Assembly (NCBI GenBank): GCA_019915135.1
Contig: JAHLMK010000019.1
Location: 620,001 to 684,000, forward strand
DNA length: 64,000 nt
DNA from: Strobilurus pachycystidiatus
Taxonomy: Eukaryota; Basidiomycota; Agaricomycetes; Agaricales; Physalacriaceae
Direction of reading: 5' to 3'
The notes below the pieces were generated by a model that had not been told where the DNA came from, searched no databases, and saw nothing but the letters and a program-made list of their open reading frames with translations. Both the position numbers and the translations under genes were made by a program. Every line of letters starts with the position of its first letter. The stretch's first letter is position 1. This document shows positions 34,461-46,499 of the stretch, one piece after another.

Positions 34461-36450
34461 AAAACTTGAGTTTTCCCGGTCGTGACCGGGGTGAGTCGAG
34501 TCTTGACTCCAACTCGAAAACCATGTTTGTAGTGCAAATTGAATATATTTATTATTCTACAACAAAGACTTCACTACTGTCAACCTGGAGTTAACTCCAA
34601 CTCGACTCGAATCAAACTCTCTCAAGTCAAGTTCGGACTCGAGCCAATCCAGCTCTAACTGGAGTTACTCAAACTCTAAATCCCCAACTTGAGTTCAGAC
34701 TTGAGTCAATGAAGTCCAGCTCCGACTGAGGGAGTCAGATCCAATCCCAATTCAACTCAACTCAAAATCTGTCCCAACCTTTGAGTCGATTTCCCAACTC
34801 GAGTCGACTCCAATTGAAGCCAATCGCAACTCGAGTCCCAATTGCAACTCGAGTCGGCTCTAACTCGAACTCAAACACCATCCAAGTCGCAAAATTGAAT
34901 TTGAGCCGTATGACAGCATCGGTCGAGACCGCGCGTGGCAGTCTCCGACGACGGGTTGGGGGGCCGTTGTGTAAAAGCGTGTCGGTGGGGCGAAAACAGT
35001 TGGCCACACTCGATAATGGCCCGGAGACACTGGGGAGAAATGAGGAGGAGGTGTCGCTAGTAGAGACAACTTACCGAGCTATCTGCCATGCCACCCGGCG
35101 TCGTCGACGCGTCGAGTGCTGAGAACAAGTGTACGTCCGTTGCCAAAGAGCGCCTGCCGTGGTCGATGGCGCGTCGCCGCTGTAGTTGCGCAGTGGGTGG
35201 TTGTCGGCGTTGTGGATCATCATCGCTGGCTGTGGTGGTCGTCATCAAGACCAGCGCTGTGGAGTAGGCAAGCGTCGAAGAGCGCCTGCCGCAGTCGATG
35301 GGTGTGTCGCTGCCGTCGTTGCCCGTGAGTTGTCGTTGTCGCCGTCGCTGTGCTGGTGGTTGAGATAAAAGAGGCAAATGATTAGTCATACGGCAACGAT
35401 GGCAGCGTGTCCAGGTCTGCTTGATGTCCAAAGTGCATCGGCCCGTGCGCCAAGGCAGGCACACCTTGCCACTTGGCGCACGTGCCGATGCACTTTGGAC
35501 ATCAATGAGGTCTGGACCCGTTGCCATGGTCGACAGCTGACTCAGCATTTCGTCTTTTCTTCCAACCACCGCTAGTAGCGACGACCAGGCGACGACCGAC
35601 ACCGGCAACGGGTGGCATCCTACGACAACGCGGCAGACAATGACGCCAATGTGGCTGCAACTGTTCCCCAATGGACAGACACGTCAATGGCATGCACAAC
35701 GGCGACCACGGCAGCCACAACAACAACGACGGTAGCCACAAAGAAAACCACGGCGTACGGCCCACGACAATGAGGCCATTTGCATCGGCACACAGTTCTC
35801 AGTAGCGGAGGTAGTTTGCTCCCCAACGTCGACAACATCGGCACGGCATGGCAGATGCCCAAGTTTGGTCCGCCTATCTTCTCCAGTGAGTCATTCCCAT
35901 ATGTTCTCAACCTATCTACCACAGAAACTGTGCTAATATTATCTCTCGGTCCTTCCCAGTGGGATCCCATGTATGTACCTTTCCCATAACCTTCCATTCG
36001 ACCCCTTGTTGTAGACTTGCGGGCGTGGTCCGGACCCGTTCATCAAGTTTGCGAATCGAACGTGTGCTCCCTGGAGTCGTGACTCGAGCTGCAATTGTTC
36101 GAGCCAAGTTTGAGTTCGAGTGGAGTTCGATTTGAGTCCGAGTCCGAACTCAAGTTGGTTCGAGTGGGAGTTGTAGTTGGCGACTGTTTGAGTTCGTTGG
36201 AGTTAGTGTAGGGTTGAGTCCGAATGACTCAATTTGTAGTAGTAGAAATTACTATCTTCCATTGTACTAAAACCAGTCTATGGCTAGAATCTAACTCAAG
36301 TCAGCAGCTCAACTCTGCCTCGAGGCGGACTCGGATTAGAACTCAAACCCAAACTCAAGATGTAGTTGAGCCCGAAATCAAAGTGCAAGGGTTTTGAGTT
36401 CGAGTCAAAACTCGACTCATCCCGGTCACGACCGGGAAAACTCAAGTTTT
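34461..36450. mobile_element. 1.99-kb DNA element with 30-bp perfect terminal inverted repeats
   Basis: Positions 34461-34490 and 36421-36450 are exact reverse complements (AAAACTTGAGTTTTCCCGGT...), and similarity continues inward for about 25 bp more. Both ends are loaded with AACTCGAGT-like subterminal repeats on both strands. The inner part is GC-rich and contains the hairpin at 35394-35530 and a stretch near 35840-35990 with intron-like GTGAGT/CCCAG borders, possibly captured host sequence. No transposase is visible, so it looks non-autonomous. I found no clear target duplication, so the superfamily is unassigned. Confidence 0.8.
35394..35530. repeat. Long hairpin inside the 1.99-kb element
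   Basis: Arms of about 65 bp (35394-35459 and 35464-35530) pair with few mismatches around a 4-nt loop. The best-paired part includes GATGTCCAAAGTGCATCGG and its complement. A transcript through it would form a long stem. Confidence 0.85.
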
Positions 36451-36942
36451 CTTGGTCTCCTTTCATCAACCAACAGCGTGCTATTGTGAGATCACTGATG
36501 AGCGGCTTTGCGTACACCCAGGGGGAGATCTGCGCAAACTCGGTTGTCGAAGGGCGACCAGCAGAGCTGCCAGTGGACGAGAAGCGGAGGATCATCGGAT
36601 TGTGCACCCCCTTCATTTAACAAGGAGGTACTCAGCGATGAGTCAAGCACTCTGAAGGAATCTCACCAGATGTAAACAACTTGAGAGCTGGTGTAACATG
36701 GCTCATGGCTGAGCGCTACGACGCTAGTCAAATCACAACCCAAACTGCACAGGGCCGTTGTGACTCGGCATCAATCAGTGTTCGTAGGTGATTGTTGGGC
36801 CTTTTGGAGCTGTGACGCAAATCTTCAGTGGCTTGCCGTTCAACTCTCGGACAGTCTTTAGTTTCAGGATGTGCAGTCAATTATAAGTTCATTCTGATTT
36901 CGACGTATTGACTACTGTAGACAGGATCTAAACCTCGCTGCT
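36451..36942. other. Spacer between DNA element and DUF6535 gene copy 1
   Basis: No gene. It holds the 3' flank of the DUF6535 gene on the minus strand and marks the outer end of inverted duplication arm 1: similarity to the other copy stops at the stop codon. Confidence 0.45.
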
Positions 36943-39900
36943 TCAAACCATCTTATGGGTACCGTCTTCTGCACTTGTCCTCGGCTTCCGCCATTTAAAA
37001 AGCGACCGAGCTATAGTGATAGCAGTCTGGACATTACATGTGAGTGACAGAATAGACATCTGAGCAGAAGACTGACCGTTGCAACGGTGGGATGAGGTCG
37101 AGACAACTGTTCACCTTTCCTGCTCCTCTGAATGTAAGACTCCAGCGCGTGAAGTGCTATACCAATATCTTCCCCAGCATCATACCTCATGACAGTTCTA
37201 GAGAAACAAGGATGTTGTATCTGATACTTGCGCATCTGTCTGTAGGCATACAGAGACTGCTCGTGACCGATGAATGAATCAAGCTCGGCCATGCAGGGGC
37301 CCCATAGGGTGGCCTCAATGAATGGAACCAGTCGCCAAAGTGCGAGACGCCTCTCGGTGTCAGAGAGCATCAAAATTTGACACAGTGTGAGGAGTTTACC
37401 AGGACTGTGGAGGTATGTCAGCGTCTCGGTGTATTCCGTGATGCACACGGATCTCAGAATGTCCAGTCCGTCGACGAAGGTAGACGCGGTGAGGGTATAC
37501 GCGAGGAGATCCATGCTGACGAGCTCTCTTTGCAGTCCCATGCCGCCCCAGGTCAAAGCGATTAGTTCGAGCCAATCCTGTTGACGAAGGTGAGCATAGA
37601 TACCAGGTAAGAGGCATGGGCATTTTATGATGACTGCTACGTCCAACAAGTCGGCTAGTAGAGGCATGACGCGCTGATTATCCCGTATTGGCTCCTCAAA
37701 AGTTATCTGAAGAATATAGGTCGCGTACAGATCTTTGATCCACAAACGATAGTCTGACACCAGTTCATTATCCAGCAATATGGTCCTAAGGAGAGGATGA
37801 AGAAGATACTGTTTATCTCCTAAACAGATGCACCGTGGGTAAGCCTCAACGATTCTCGTCAAAGAATGGAATGTGGCACGGAGGATTGTTGGATGAAGGA
37901 TGTGTGCTCCAAGCTCATCGTCCATGGCAATGCTTTGACGAATGCATGCAATGGTTTCTTGGAAAAGGGAGAGTGAGTTTGGGGTAGATGTCCGTTGTAC
38001 ATAACTCGATTGAGCAAATGCGAGACGGAGGCGAATATCGCTAGGAACATCGTCTAGCTGAGGTTCATAAAGTTTGCGACGAAAGTGCATGTCGTACAGA
38101 ATATCCGAGAGGGAGGGAACAAAGAACAGGGCAATGGCTATCGGGAAGGGTACAGAGTCCACAGTACTCGCTGTATAGCTGGGTCGATCGAGAACAGTCA
38201 GGGTATGATCATTGTCGGTCTTGTATTGAACAGACTGGGACGGCCTCATGGTCAACCAAAGGGAGTAGGGTTTTCCTCCAAGCAATGGATCTCGCGGAGA
38301 TATGCATGTAGAGCACAAGTGGGGCATCATGAAGAATTTCAAAAAACGAGGCCAAACGGTGGACTCCTCCCGTCCGATCTCTAGCCACTCGAGACCAGAG
38401 CTCAGCGCATTTTGTAGAATATGGGCCCAAACAATGACATCGAAACTCGCTGAAGGGTTCAAGATTTGGTCATGCAGGAAGGTTGCCGCACGTCCAGGAT
38501 CACATATGTTTAGGAGCGGTAGGCAGGACTTGGTCTGTTCGACATCAAGATACGAGGGCATTTCATTGAGATCCATCTCTGGGAACAGGCGGAGTTGCGC
38601 ACGAGTAAGGCGCTCTAGGGTTGGCTCATTTCCACGCGCCATAACCTCAGGTAGCGCGAGTGCCTGTTCCATCGCAGCTTCCAACTCCCTTTCATCAACA
38701 GCATCCTTGAGAGCCTTAACGCCCTGAATCGGAAGGTTGCTGACTACCTGGAGGATGCGGTTCTGCAAAGCAGCATTCGACGACATGGTGTAAAGCCAAC
38801 CGACCGCTTCTGCGTCGAGGTCATCCGCAGACGCTGCAACCATCATTCGTTCAGCCTCTATCAGTGAGCCAGGCATGGTGGTGCCGAAAGGAGGCACTGC
38901 CTCTGGGGAGACAGGTTCAACGGTTGGGAGATCCAAATATGGTATCATGTCGAGTGCAATTTCCGACTTCGCCTCCATTCTCAGTAGAGGACGAATGCTT
39001 TTCAAGACAGAAGGGAGTTCGATATGACGCAGGGAGTAAAACATGGAGTACAAGTGAGCCGTGAGTGGTGTCCTATAAGGACATGCAGGGTTGGAAACAG
39101 GGAGAGCGTTGGTGGTGACATAAATGAGGAGTGTACCAGCGACAACCATAGATATTGCCGTCGCCGTGATCTTGTCCAAAGCGAGCAAAAAGATAATCAG
39201 ACCAGCGAGGAATACACCCAAAGCGACGTGCATCAAGACCGGCAGGAGGCCGATGATGACTGGCACATGCCACTTCTTGAGGTTGATGAATCGGAATTGC
39301 CGAATACGACTACGGGCGCGAAGGCTGCCCAACTTGGTCGAGTCCAGATACTCGTAGATCCATTGCTTGGTCAGAACGGCGAATAGAGCCGTCGAAAGGC
39401 TCAGTACCAGACTGATGAACCAGAGAGAGTTGATCCACCGAGCGCTCAGCGACGGGCTGAACGAGGAGGAGGTGACGGGTACGTCCTTGGCACTAACGCC
39501 ATCGCTGATGGCACGCCCGATGTCGGCCAGTTCAAAAAGAAGGGATACGGTGAGCTGCGAATTGTCGACCTGAAGAGCTTGGTACGTTTGAGAGACGAAT
39601 GTGGAAACGACCGCAGAAAAGAGTCCTGCCTACAACCGGGGCTTGTCAGAGCTGTTCTTAATGATGCACTAGTAGTCTAGTACTGGTCGACTCACAAAAA
39701 CGAGAAGGACGTCAAGGGCATCGGTCCAGTTGGCAACTTTATCGGCATCAACCTTCTCGCTTTCCGTGAGATAGGTATCCCAGATATTCGCGGCATCCCC
39801 CATCTCCTGATACGGTAGATCCTGTCGACACATGTGTCCAGAATCCGGATGCTTGACTGTGAATGTATTTTGAGCGAAGGGGACGCCATTGCCACAAAAG

Positions 39901-40196
39901 TACTCACCATGCTGAGCGGGACGAGAATGCTTCACGCCAAAGAAAGCGCCGCTCTTTTTTCGGTACGATTGGGCGCAGGGCGTCTCCAGCTCCACGAAGT
40001 CATTGCATTCGCACACATCAGTTCGTTTGGCGTCCGGATGCGAGTCATCGCATTCCTCGAAGCAGGAGGATGCGTCTTTGGTAGGCGCAGGGGGCGGATG
40101 ATCACTGCGCGAATGAGATCGAAAGCTGGTATTTGAGAGCGGACTGCTCAGCCCCCCGTCCGACTGTGGCGTGGATGGAATTCTGCAAGGTGGCAT
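36943..40196 (-). CDS. DUF6535 multi-pass membrane protein, copy 1, 3 exons, 1045 aa
   Basis: Exons (minus): 40196-39696, 39629-37077 and 37026-36943, giving 1046 codons in frame. The DUF6535 region follows an N-terminal soluble part of about 120 residues and has four membrane segments: LFSAVVSTFV, LWFISLVLSLSTALFAVL, VPVIIGLLPVLMHVALGVFL and ITATAISMVVAGTLLIYV, with KQWIxEYLDS between segments 2 and 3. A long helical cytosolic-type region makes up the remaining 700 residues. DUF6535 proteins are abundant in Agaricomycetes; their function is unknown. The last intron is supported because splicing it gives the C-terminal end HKMV, parallel to the paralogue's HGMV. A Ngaro-type retrotransposon sits 326 bp upstream of the start. 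Confidence 0.88.
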
Positions 40197-40231
40197 GTCG
40201 ACAGAAAAGGATGGGAAGAGGAGCCCAAGGG

Positions 40232-40239
40232 TTTATATG
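40232..40239 (-). promoter_or_regulatory. TATA-like box of DUF6535 copy 1
   Basis: On the minus strand ACATATAAAC lies about 40 bp before the ATG at 40196. The paralogue has ACATATAATC at the same distance. Confidence 0.45.
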
Positions 40240-40522
40240 TTTGGTGGCGTCGTATGCGAGTCGGGGTAGAGGAGTACAGCTGAAGGCTGTCCGATCAACT
40301 GTTGGCAGTTCATATTGGCACCGAGATATATTCTATGTCGTCCAAAGGACGGAGACCCTGCCTAGGTGAGTTTTGGACGTACGGAAGAGCTGTGTTAGGC
40401 AGAATGTTCCAGACAGGTTCCAGCACTGGCAGCGTCATGCAACGCGTTTTCTCCCATTTTGGCGGTGATCGTGGTCAAAGGCAGACCTTGATCATCTTCC
40501 CACGGTGCCTTTCACGCCACGT

Positions 40523-40726
40523 TCCGCGATAAGTCTACAGCGAGGTACGAGCGAAGACTTATCATAGGATAAGAATAAGTCGAAGGCCAGACAGAGCTAT
40601 ATAGATTAGATTAGATTCAATGCCTTGGGAGAAGCCGAGCTTGCTCGCTTCACTCCTTCGCTCTCGTCGTCACCGCTGTCTGGCCTGCATACAGCATTCC
40701 ATCGCTCTCAAGCTCTCCTTTTCGAT
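40523..40726 (+). repeat. Split direct repeat A1
   Basis: 204 bp at the left end, starting TCCGCGATAAGTCTACAG; repeated as A2 at 46260-46463. Confidence 0.95.
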
Positions 40727-40762
40727 TTTACGCACCCCACTTCTTCTTTTGGGGGTATCATC

Positions 40763-42100
40763 ATGGTCAATGCACCCGTTCCCGTGCGCGCCAGACGAAC
40801 ACACGTCAGCGACTTAGTCTGCACACTCCTCAAGTCTCTATCCATCGGCGAGCGCCTCAAACGCAACAAGGCGATTGAGAAGCAGAATAACCTGCGGATC
40901 GAGAAGACCCTGAATAATGCTTTGGACCCGACCGCGTATCCCGACCCGGGCTCCGAGGTAGCCTCTCTCATAACAATTTCATCCTCGGAGAAAGCGTTAT
41001 TGAAGGCGCCCGATTTTCGGGCTCAATACTCGGAGATTCCTGAGGAACTCATGGCCTGGCTGACAGCCCAGGCTGCTCTGGAGCAGCAGGACAAGGAGAA
41101 GGAGAAAAGGAAGAGGGAGGATGAGAAGGATTCGGAAAGAGCGGCCAAGCGACGCGTTCGCGACGGTGCGCACTTGAAGGCATTTGATTTTGGCGAATCC
41201 ATCACTCCTGAATTCACCGACATGCTGTACCGAACTGACGACGTCGTCAGCCTTCCGCTATCGTTCTTCACAAACTCAGCTCTTCAATATCAGGTCGACC
41301 ACGCGGCTACCATCGACTCTGTTCGCTCAAACTCGTCATCTGGCGAGAAGACGATGATCTTCAATGTGGACAAGTTGTCTCTGCGCTTCGGGGCCGACCC
41401 ACTACCTTCGTTGGGCGAATGGCAAGAAGCGGCCGCCAACCGGCTGGGGTTCGAGATGACACGCGACATCGTTCCAACCGGCGGCGAGCACTCATCCTGG
41501 TGGTCTAGCCATTTTGGATTCTTCATGAAGGCTGACAGGAAGATTGAACTATACAGCTCCTGGGCCCCCATGGAGGTTGACCTTCGATTGGCTTTCCGTC
41601 GGCACCACACCAAGTTCGATCGCCAACATTACGCGACTCGCTACGAAGGGATCAAGCACAACGTCGCAATGGATGCTGAACGCAAACAGGAGGCTGACCA
41701 TCTTCGGTCAGAGGTTGCTCGCGTCTCGGATCTCCTCTCCAGGCGTCCGGTTTCATCTCCATCATCCGCTCCTTCACGCACATCGAACTCGCGGTCCTTT
41801 CCATCAAGCAGTGGGAAACCGGGCTCCCCCATCTGCTGCATCATCTGTGCCCACAAAGACCACATCGCCAAGGACCACTACGACAGAAAAACCTCAATTA
41901 AACCGGTCTGGTGCATCGTTCGCGATCAGGACGTTCTCACTCCGGGCGCCAACCCCAAACCAATCTGTATCCGATATAACATCCGTGGCGCCAATTCTTC
42001 CCTCTCCTGTAGCCACGACACTTCTGAGCGACTCCACATCTGTATCTGGTGCGGTAAATCACACGCCGCCTTCTCGTGGACATGCCGCGCGCGCCCTTGA
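40763..42100 (+). CDS. Ngaro-type element Gag-like protein, 445 aa
   Basis: First ORF of the retrotransposon. The ATG at 40763 is the first in frame; the open frame itself extends back into repeat A1. A coiled-coil, Lys/Glu-rich stretch lies near residues 105-145 (KEKEKRKREDEKD). A Cys/His cluster near the C-terminus includes CIWCGKSHAAFSWTC, a CCHC-like zinc knuckle. By position and composition it is the nucleic-acid-binding structural protein. It overlaps the following pol frame in another phase. Confidence 0.75.
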   Translation: MVNAPVPVRARRTHVSDLVCTLLKSLSIGERLKRNKAIEKQNNLRIEKTLNNALDPTAYPDPGSEVASLITISSSEKALLKAPDFRAQYSEIPEELMAWLTAQAALEQQDKEKEKRKREDEKDSERAAKRRVRDGAHLKAFDFGESITPEFTDMLYRTDDVVSLPLSFFTNSALQYQVDHAATIDSVRSNSSSGEKTMIFNVDKLSLRFGADPLPSLGEWQEAAANRLGFEMTRDIVPTGGEHSSWWSSHFGFFMKADRKIELYSSWAPMEVDLRLAFRRHHTKFDRQHYATRYEGIKHNVAMDAERKQEADHLRSEVARVSDLLSRRPVSSPSSAPSRTSNSRSFPSSSGKPGSPICCIICAHKDHIAKDHYDRKTSIKPVWCIVRDQDVLTPGANPKPICIRYNIRGANSSLSCSHDTSERLHICIWCGKSHAAFSWTCRARP

Positions 42101-44327
42101 ACAGTATCGGTCTCTTTTCCCTCGTCCTGCTCTCGCATATCCCAACTTGCAGTCATTTATCTTACCTCGGCCTCCTCTTAATCGTTTCTCCTCGATTCAG
42201 TCCCCCGACGATATCCTCTATAATCGGATCATTCATCCATACAAGGTCGACGCGCTCCAGTCCCTACTTCAAAAGCATGCACTCGCTGATCGTTATCCTA
42301 CTCTCATTCACAATCTTCAATCCGGATTCCCTTTGGGCAACATGCCTCCTCTAAATTGCTCTGTAGTGTTCCCCAATCACCCTACATGCACGGAATCTTT
42401 GGATCACGCGGCGGCGGTGGACTCTTACCTCGATGAAGAGGTCTCGGCAGGGCGCATGTCTGGCCCTTTCTCTCGGCTCGACGTTGAGCGCATCATGCGC
42501 GGCCCCATCCAGGTCTCTCCTCTGATCGTGGCATCGCAAGTGCAGGGTCCCGGGGAACCAGACAAGCTTCGCGTTTGCCGGCATCTCTCCAAGGGAACTT
42601 CACAGTACCCGTCCGTCAATTCATTCATCGAGAAGACCGTCGACTTCCCGACCCACTTTGACTTTGCTGCGCAAATTGAGGAATTTGTGAGTTTCATTCA
42701 ATTACTCTGTCTCTCGCCATGCACTACCCTTGCTATCTCCATACCCTACTCTATACTTGATCAATACCATACTCTATACCTTGACGCCATACCTATACAA
42801 CAATACTCGCAATTCCATATGATTGTGGCTTTCCCTTTTTGAATGGGCTAAACCGAGCCTTGACCTGTACATCAATCTATACCCATATATCATGTTATGG
42901 CATGTCCATTCACTTTCACGCGCACGGCGTCTATCAATCTGGCCTAGGCCTTACCTCTTCCCTGTCCATATTTGATGTACAATTGTTTCCGGCGCCTATT
43001 CATTCCCATCCTTACTTCGCTTCATCTCTTATCAGCTTCTCTCTTGCCCGAACATTGTTTCTGATGTCTCTTCTCTCAGATCTCTACCGCTCCTGAGGGC
43101 ACCCAGATGTGCACCTTCGATATATCAAAATTCCATCGCAGCTGCCCCGTCAACCCTCATCACAAGCCTTTTCTGGTGGTGCAGGGACGGCCGGGTCAGT
43201 TCTATCCCGACCATACACATCCATTCGGCGCTGCCTCAGCGAGCAGCAACTCGGGCATGATTGCCAACGCCGCGGTCGATGTTTGGGAAGGCGAGGGGGT
43301 CGGTCCGATATGGAAGTACGAGGACGACTTCAATACTGCACGGATCCCTACTCCCGATGGTGCACTACCTATACCTCTCAGCCGGCGCACATACTGACAC
43401 TATCCAGGTCCCTTCCGAGATGGCCCATATCGCTATGATTACAACCGCGCTACTGCTCTCGCTCGCATTGCTCCCATCAACATTCAGTGGAACACCAAGA
43501 AGGGCGACAAGGAGTACGCCTTCGTGGTCATCTTCATTGGATACCTCTTCAATCTCGTCGCTCATACCATCGCCCTACCATTGCTCAAACGCCTGAAATT
43601 TCTACGACGGGTGCAGATGTGCATTGACCGTTTCACTGGCCATCGTGCCACGCTCCTCGACGTCGACAAAATCCACGGATCGTTATGCCATGTTGCCTTC
43701 GTCTATGCCGAGGGTTCCACCCGCCTGCCCTCTCTCTCAAATTTTGCAGCATCATTCAATCACGATCACCCCATTCCTCGCTATGCCCCTCCCTCAGTCC
43801 TCTCCGACCTGCGCTGGTGGCGGGATATCCTCTCCATCCCTGATTTCATACGACAAATTCGTCCTCGAGGGCCGCTCCGGGACCTAGCTCTCTATGTGGA
43901 CGCTTCGACGTCCTGGGGTATTGGCATCTGCATTGGTGACGAGTGGGCTGCATTTCGGCTCGCTAAGGACTGGAAGGTCCCCGGCCGTGATATATGTTGG
44001 CTGGAGACTCTTGCCATCGAGTTCCTGATTTATTTTCTTCGTGATCGTGGCGTGCGCGATGCTCATCTTCTCATGCACTCGGACAATAAGGGTACTATCG
44101 GCGCTATGGACAAGGGCCGTTGCCCTAACCGACACATCAATCTTTCGATTCGCCGCACCTACGTTGCACTCGCCTCTACCTCCATCCGCCCCTCTATCAA
44201 ATACATCGAATCCAAGCTCAATCCGGCTGACCCTATCTCACGCGGAGAATTGGGGGCACCAGAGAAGCGTCTCAAACTTACTTGGGCTCTGCCTGAAGAA
44301 TTATCATCCCTCTTCGTCTATGTATAA
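41544..44327 (+). CDS. Ngaro-type element pol: reverse transcriptase and RNase H
   Basis: The frame is open from 41544, but the true N-terminus is unclear because it overlaps gag. Two introns are inferred: 42687-43080 and 43360-43407. The RT palm motif is KYEDDF (YxDD class) near 43316. CTFDISKFHRSCPV is an upstream RT block. RNase H follows with YVDASTSWGIG (first catalytic Asp), WLETLAIEF (Glu) and MHSDNKGTIGAMDKG (Asp). RT copies element RNA to DNA and RNase H removes the RNA strand. Introns inside a retrotransposon suggest the coding mRNA and the genomic template RNA differ. The stop overlaps the start of the recombinase ORF (ATGTATAA). Confidence 0.82.
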
Positions 44328-45812
44328 CCCTTTTGACCTTTCGGCGGTAGCGCGTGCTGTCGCGGATCGGGATACGGGAGTGTCGCCTTTGGTCGTCACT
44401 CCTCCGCGTCGTATTCCGCCTCCATCTTCTGCAATTCCGGACCCTTTCTCTCTGCATTCATTTCCTCGTTCACAGCCCCAACACCATACTGTTCAACCTT
44501 CAGTTGACCCTCTGCATTTGTTCTCTTCTTCAGTGGACTCCTCATCAAGACCCCGGCGCCCTAAATCAGGCAACGAGTACCTTCCCCATATCAACCGTCC
44601 CTTCACTACGGCGGGTAATCGCCTTTTCGCGTGGTCTACCCCACACTCTCAGAGCCGCACTGCCTCTCATTTTGCATCGCTTCCTCTCCCTCTTCAAGCC
44701 ATGGCGTCGGCCGCCATACAGGGTGCGTATGCACCTGGTACGCTCAACTCGTATGGTGCGGGGCTCTTGCGCATCACGCAGTTTTTTGACAAGTGGCATA
44801 TCCCTGAGTCGGACCGGATGCCAGTTGCCTATCCTCTTCTTTGCGCCTTCATTGGTGCTCACAAGGGCCTGGTATCGGGCAAGACTATCGGGGGCTGGCT
44901 ATCGGGTATCAAGGCCTGGCACGACGTCTGCGACGCAACTTGGTGCGGTGATCACCGATGGATCCAGATGGGCCGCGTGTCTGCAAGGCGGGTACTCATC
45001 ATCGCCGTCCTCTTAGGGCACCTGTCTCCATCGAGCATCTCATAGCTCTACGACGTGTCCTCAATTTGTCCATACCTCGTCACGCGGCTATCTGGGGGGC
45101 TGCCTTGGCTGCATTCAATGGATGTCGGCGACTGGGAGAGATCCTCATCACTTCCATTTCCCGCTTTGATGCCCAATACCACGTCACTCGCTCTACCACG
45201 TACGATTCTCTTTGTGGATCTATACTCATATAGCATACTAATTGCATATCTAGCATATCCTTCCCTACCCTCCGTGGTGGTGTTCGCGCAGCCAATTTCC
45301 GTGTTCCTTGGACCAAAACTACAAAGGAGCTCGGCGCTCTTGTGTCTCTAACAGCTCGTGATGACGAACTGTGCCCGCGTGCGGCTCTCGAAAACCATCT
45401 TCACATCAACTCGGACGTTCCCGGCAATGCTCCCCTCTTCGCATATTCGACTGGTGTGGGCATTTGGGCGCATCTCACGAAGCACGACTTTCTCGAATTC
45501 TGCTCTGATGTGTGGTCCAAGGCGTCACTGACGCATGTGCTCGGACACAGTTTCCGTATCGGAGGGGCTGTAGAGCTCCTCCTTGCGGGTGTCCCTCCAG
45601 AGGTTGTCGCTGCCATTGGCGGTTGGACGTCGCTTGCCTTCCTTCTATACTGGCGCCGGATGGAAGAGATCCTCCCGCTCAGCACTTCGCGAGCCTATAA
45701 CAAGGCGCATTTCGATAGTCTGGCTGTCATCTTTGAACAGTTTCGTTTGAACTCTGGGATACCCCAATCGCTTATCAATGCCTCTGCTACGGACTCTCTA
45801 GATCTAGATTAG
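44320..45812 (+). pseudogene. Ngaro-type element tyrosine recombinase, frameshifted
   Basis: The ATG at 44320 overlaps the pol stop. One intron (45200-45253) is inferred. Catalytic residues are visible in order: Arg in NGCRRLGEIL, HxxR as LGHSFRIGG, Trp in IGGWTS, and the nucleophile Tyr in FLLYWRRM. The frame breaks near 44983-44990: GRVSAR is in one frame and KAGTHHRRPLRAPVSIEHL in the next, with no plausible intron, so one base has been lost there or two gained. This copy probably cannot make an active recombinase. The enzyme class integrates circular element DNA without target duplication. Confidence 0.8.
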
Positions 45813-46002
45813 TTATTATATCTCCGCTACTCACTACTTGTGTTCGTAATAATTAGCTTTACTCGTTCCATACTGTATTGTCCCTGATCCCATGTGTCAT
45901 CTCTGCTGTTCTCAATTGTACGAGGTTGTGTCGCTTCCTCTCTGTGTGGTTGAGATTCCGGTCAATACCAACCGAATCACTGTTGTGAGCCTTGCTCCAC
46001 TT

Positions 46003-46259
46003 GGTGTTCAGATTCGGTCAGTTTCATACCGTGATCAACTTCACCACACGTTCCAGACTTGGCGTGCTTTGGGTCTCCCTTTCCCTTTCCCATTCGGCAG
46101 TGTTGGCGGGTTCGTCGGATTTGCACATCCCGTTCCCGACGCCACACTTTGCCTTGACCCAAACCCCGAGTCTCCGACACAACCCAAGAATAGGTTCACA
46201 CTTATACTTGGTACTCTCTACTCACACTTTTCCCTTGCTCAGAACGTAGCTTATCTTAT
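46003..46259 (+). repeat. Split direct repeat B1
   Basis: 257 bp directly abutting A2; repeated as B2 at 46500-46756. Begins GGTGTTCAGATTCGGTCAG. Confidence 0.95.
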
Positions 46260-46463
46260 TCCGCGATAAGTCTACAGCGAGGTACGAGCGAAGACTTATC
46301 ATAGGATAAGAATAAGTCGAAGGCCAGACAGAGCTATATAGATTAGATTAGATTCAATGCCTTGGGAGAAGCCGAGCTTGCTCGCTTCACTCCTTCGCTC
46401 TCGTCGTCACCGCTGTCTGGCCTGCATACAGCATTCCATCGCTCTCAAGCTCTCCTTTTCGAT
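46260..46463 (+). repeat. Split direct repeat A2
   Basis: 204 bp matching A1 at the left end of the element. A 36-bp unique spacer separates it from B2. Confidence 0.95.
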
Positions 46464-46499
46464 CCCACCCTCCATCCCCTGGATTACTATCCAGCGTGT

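Noticed and set aside
34461..36450. Target duplications around the 1.99-kb element
   Set aside because: Flanks GATGACACAC and CTTGGTCTCC do not match at any tested size from 2 to 9 bp.
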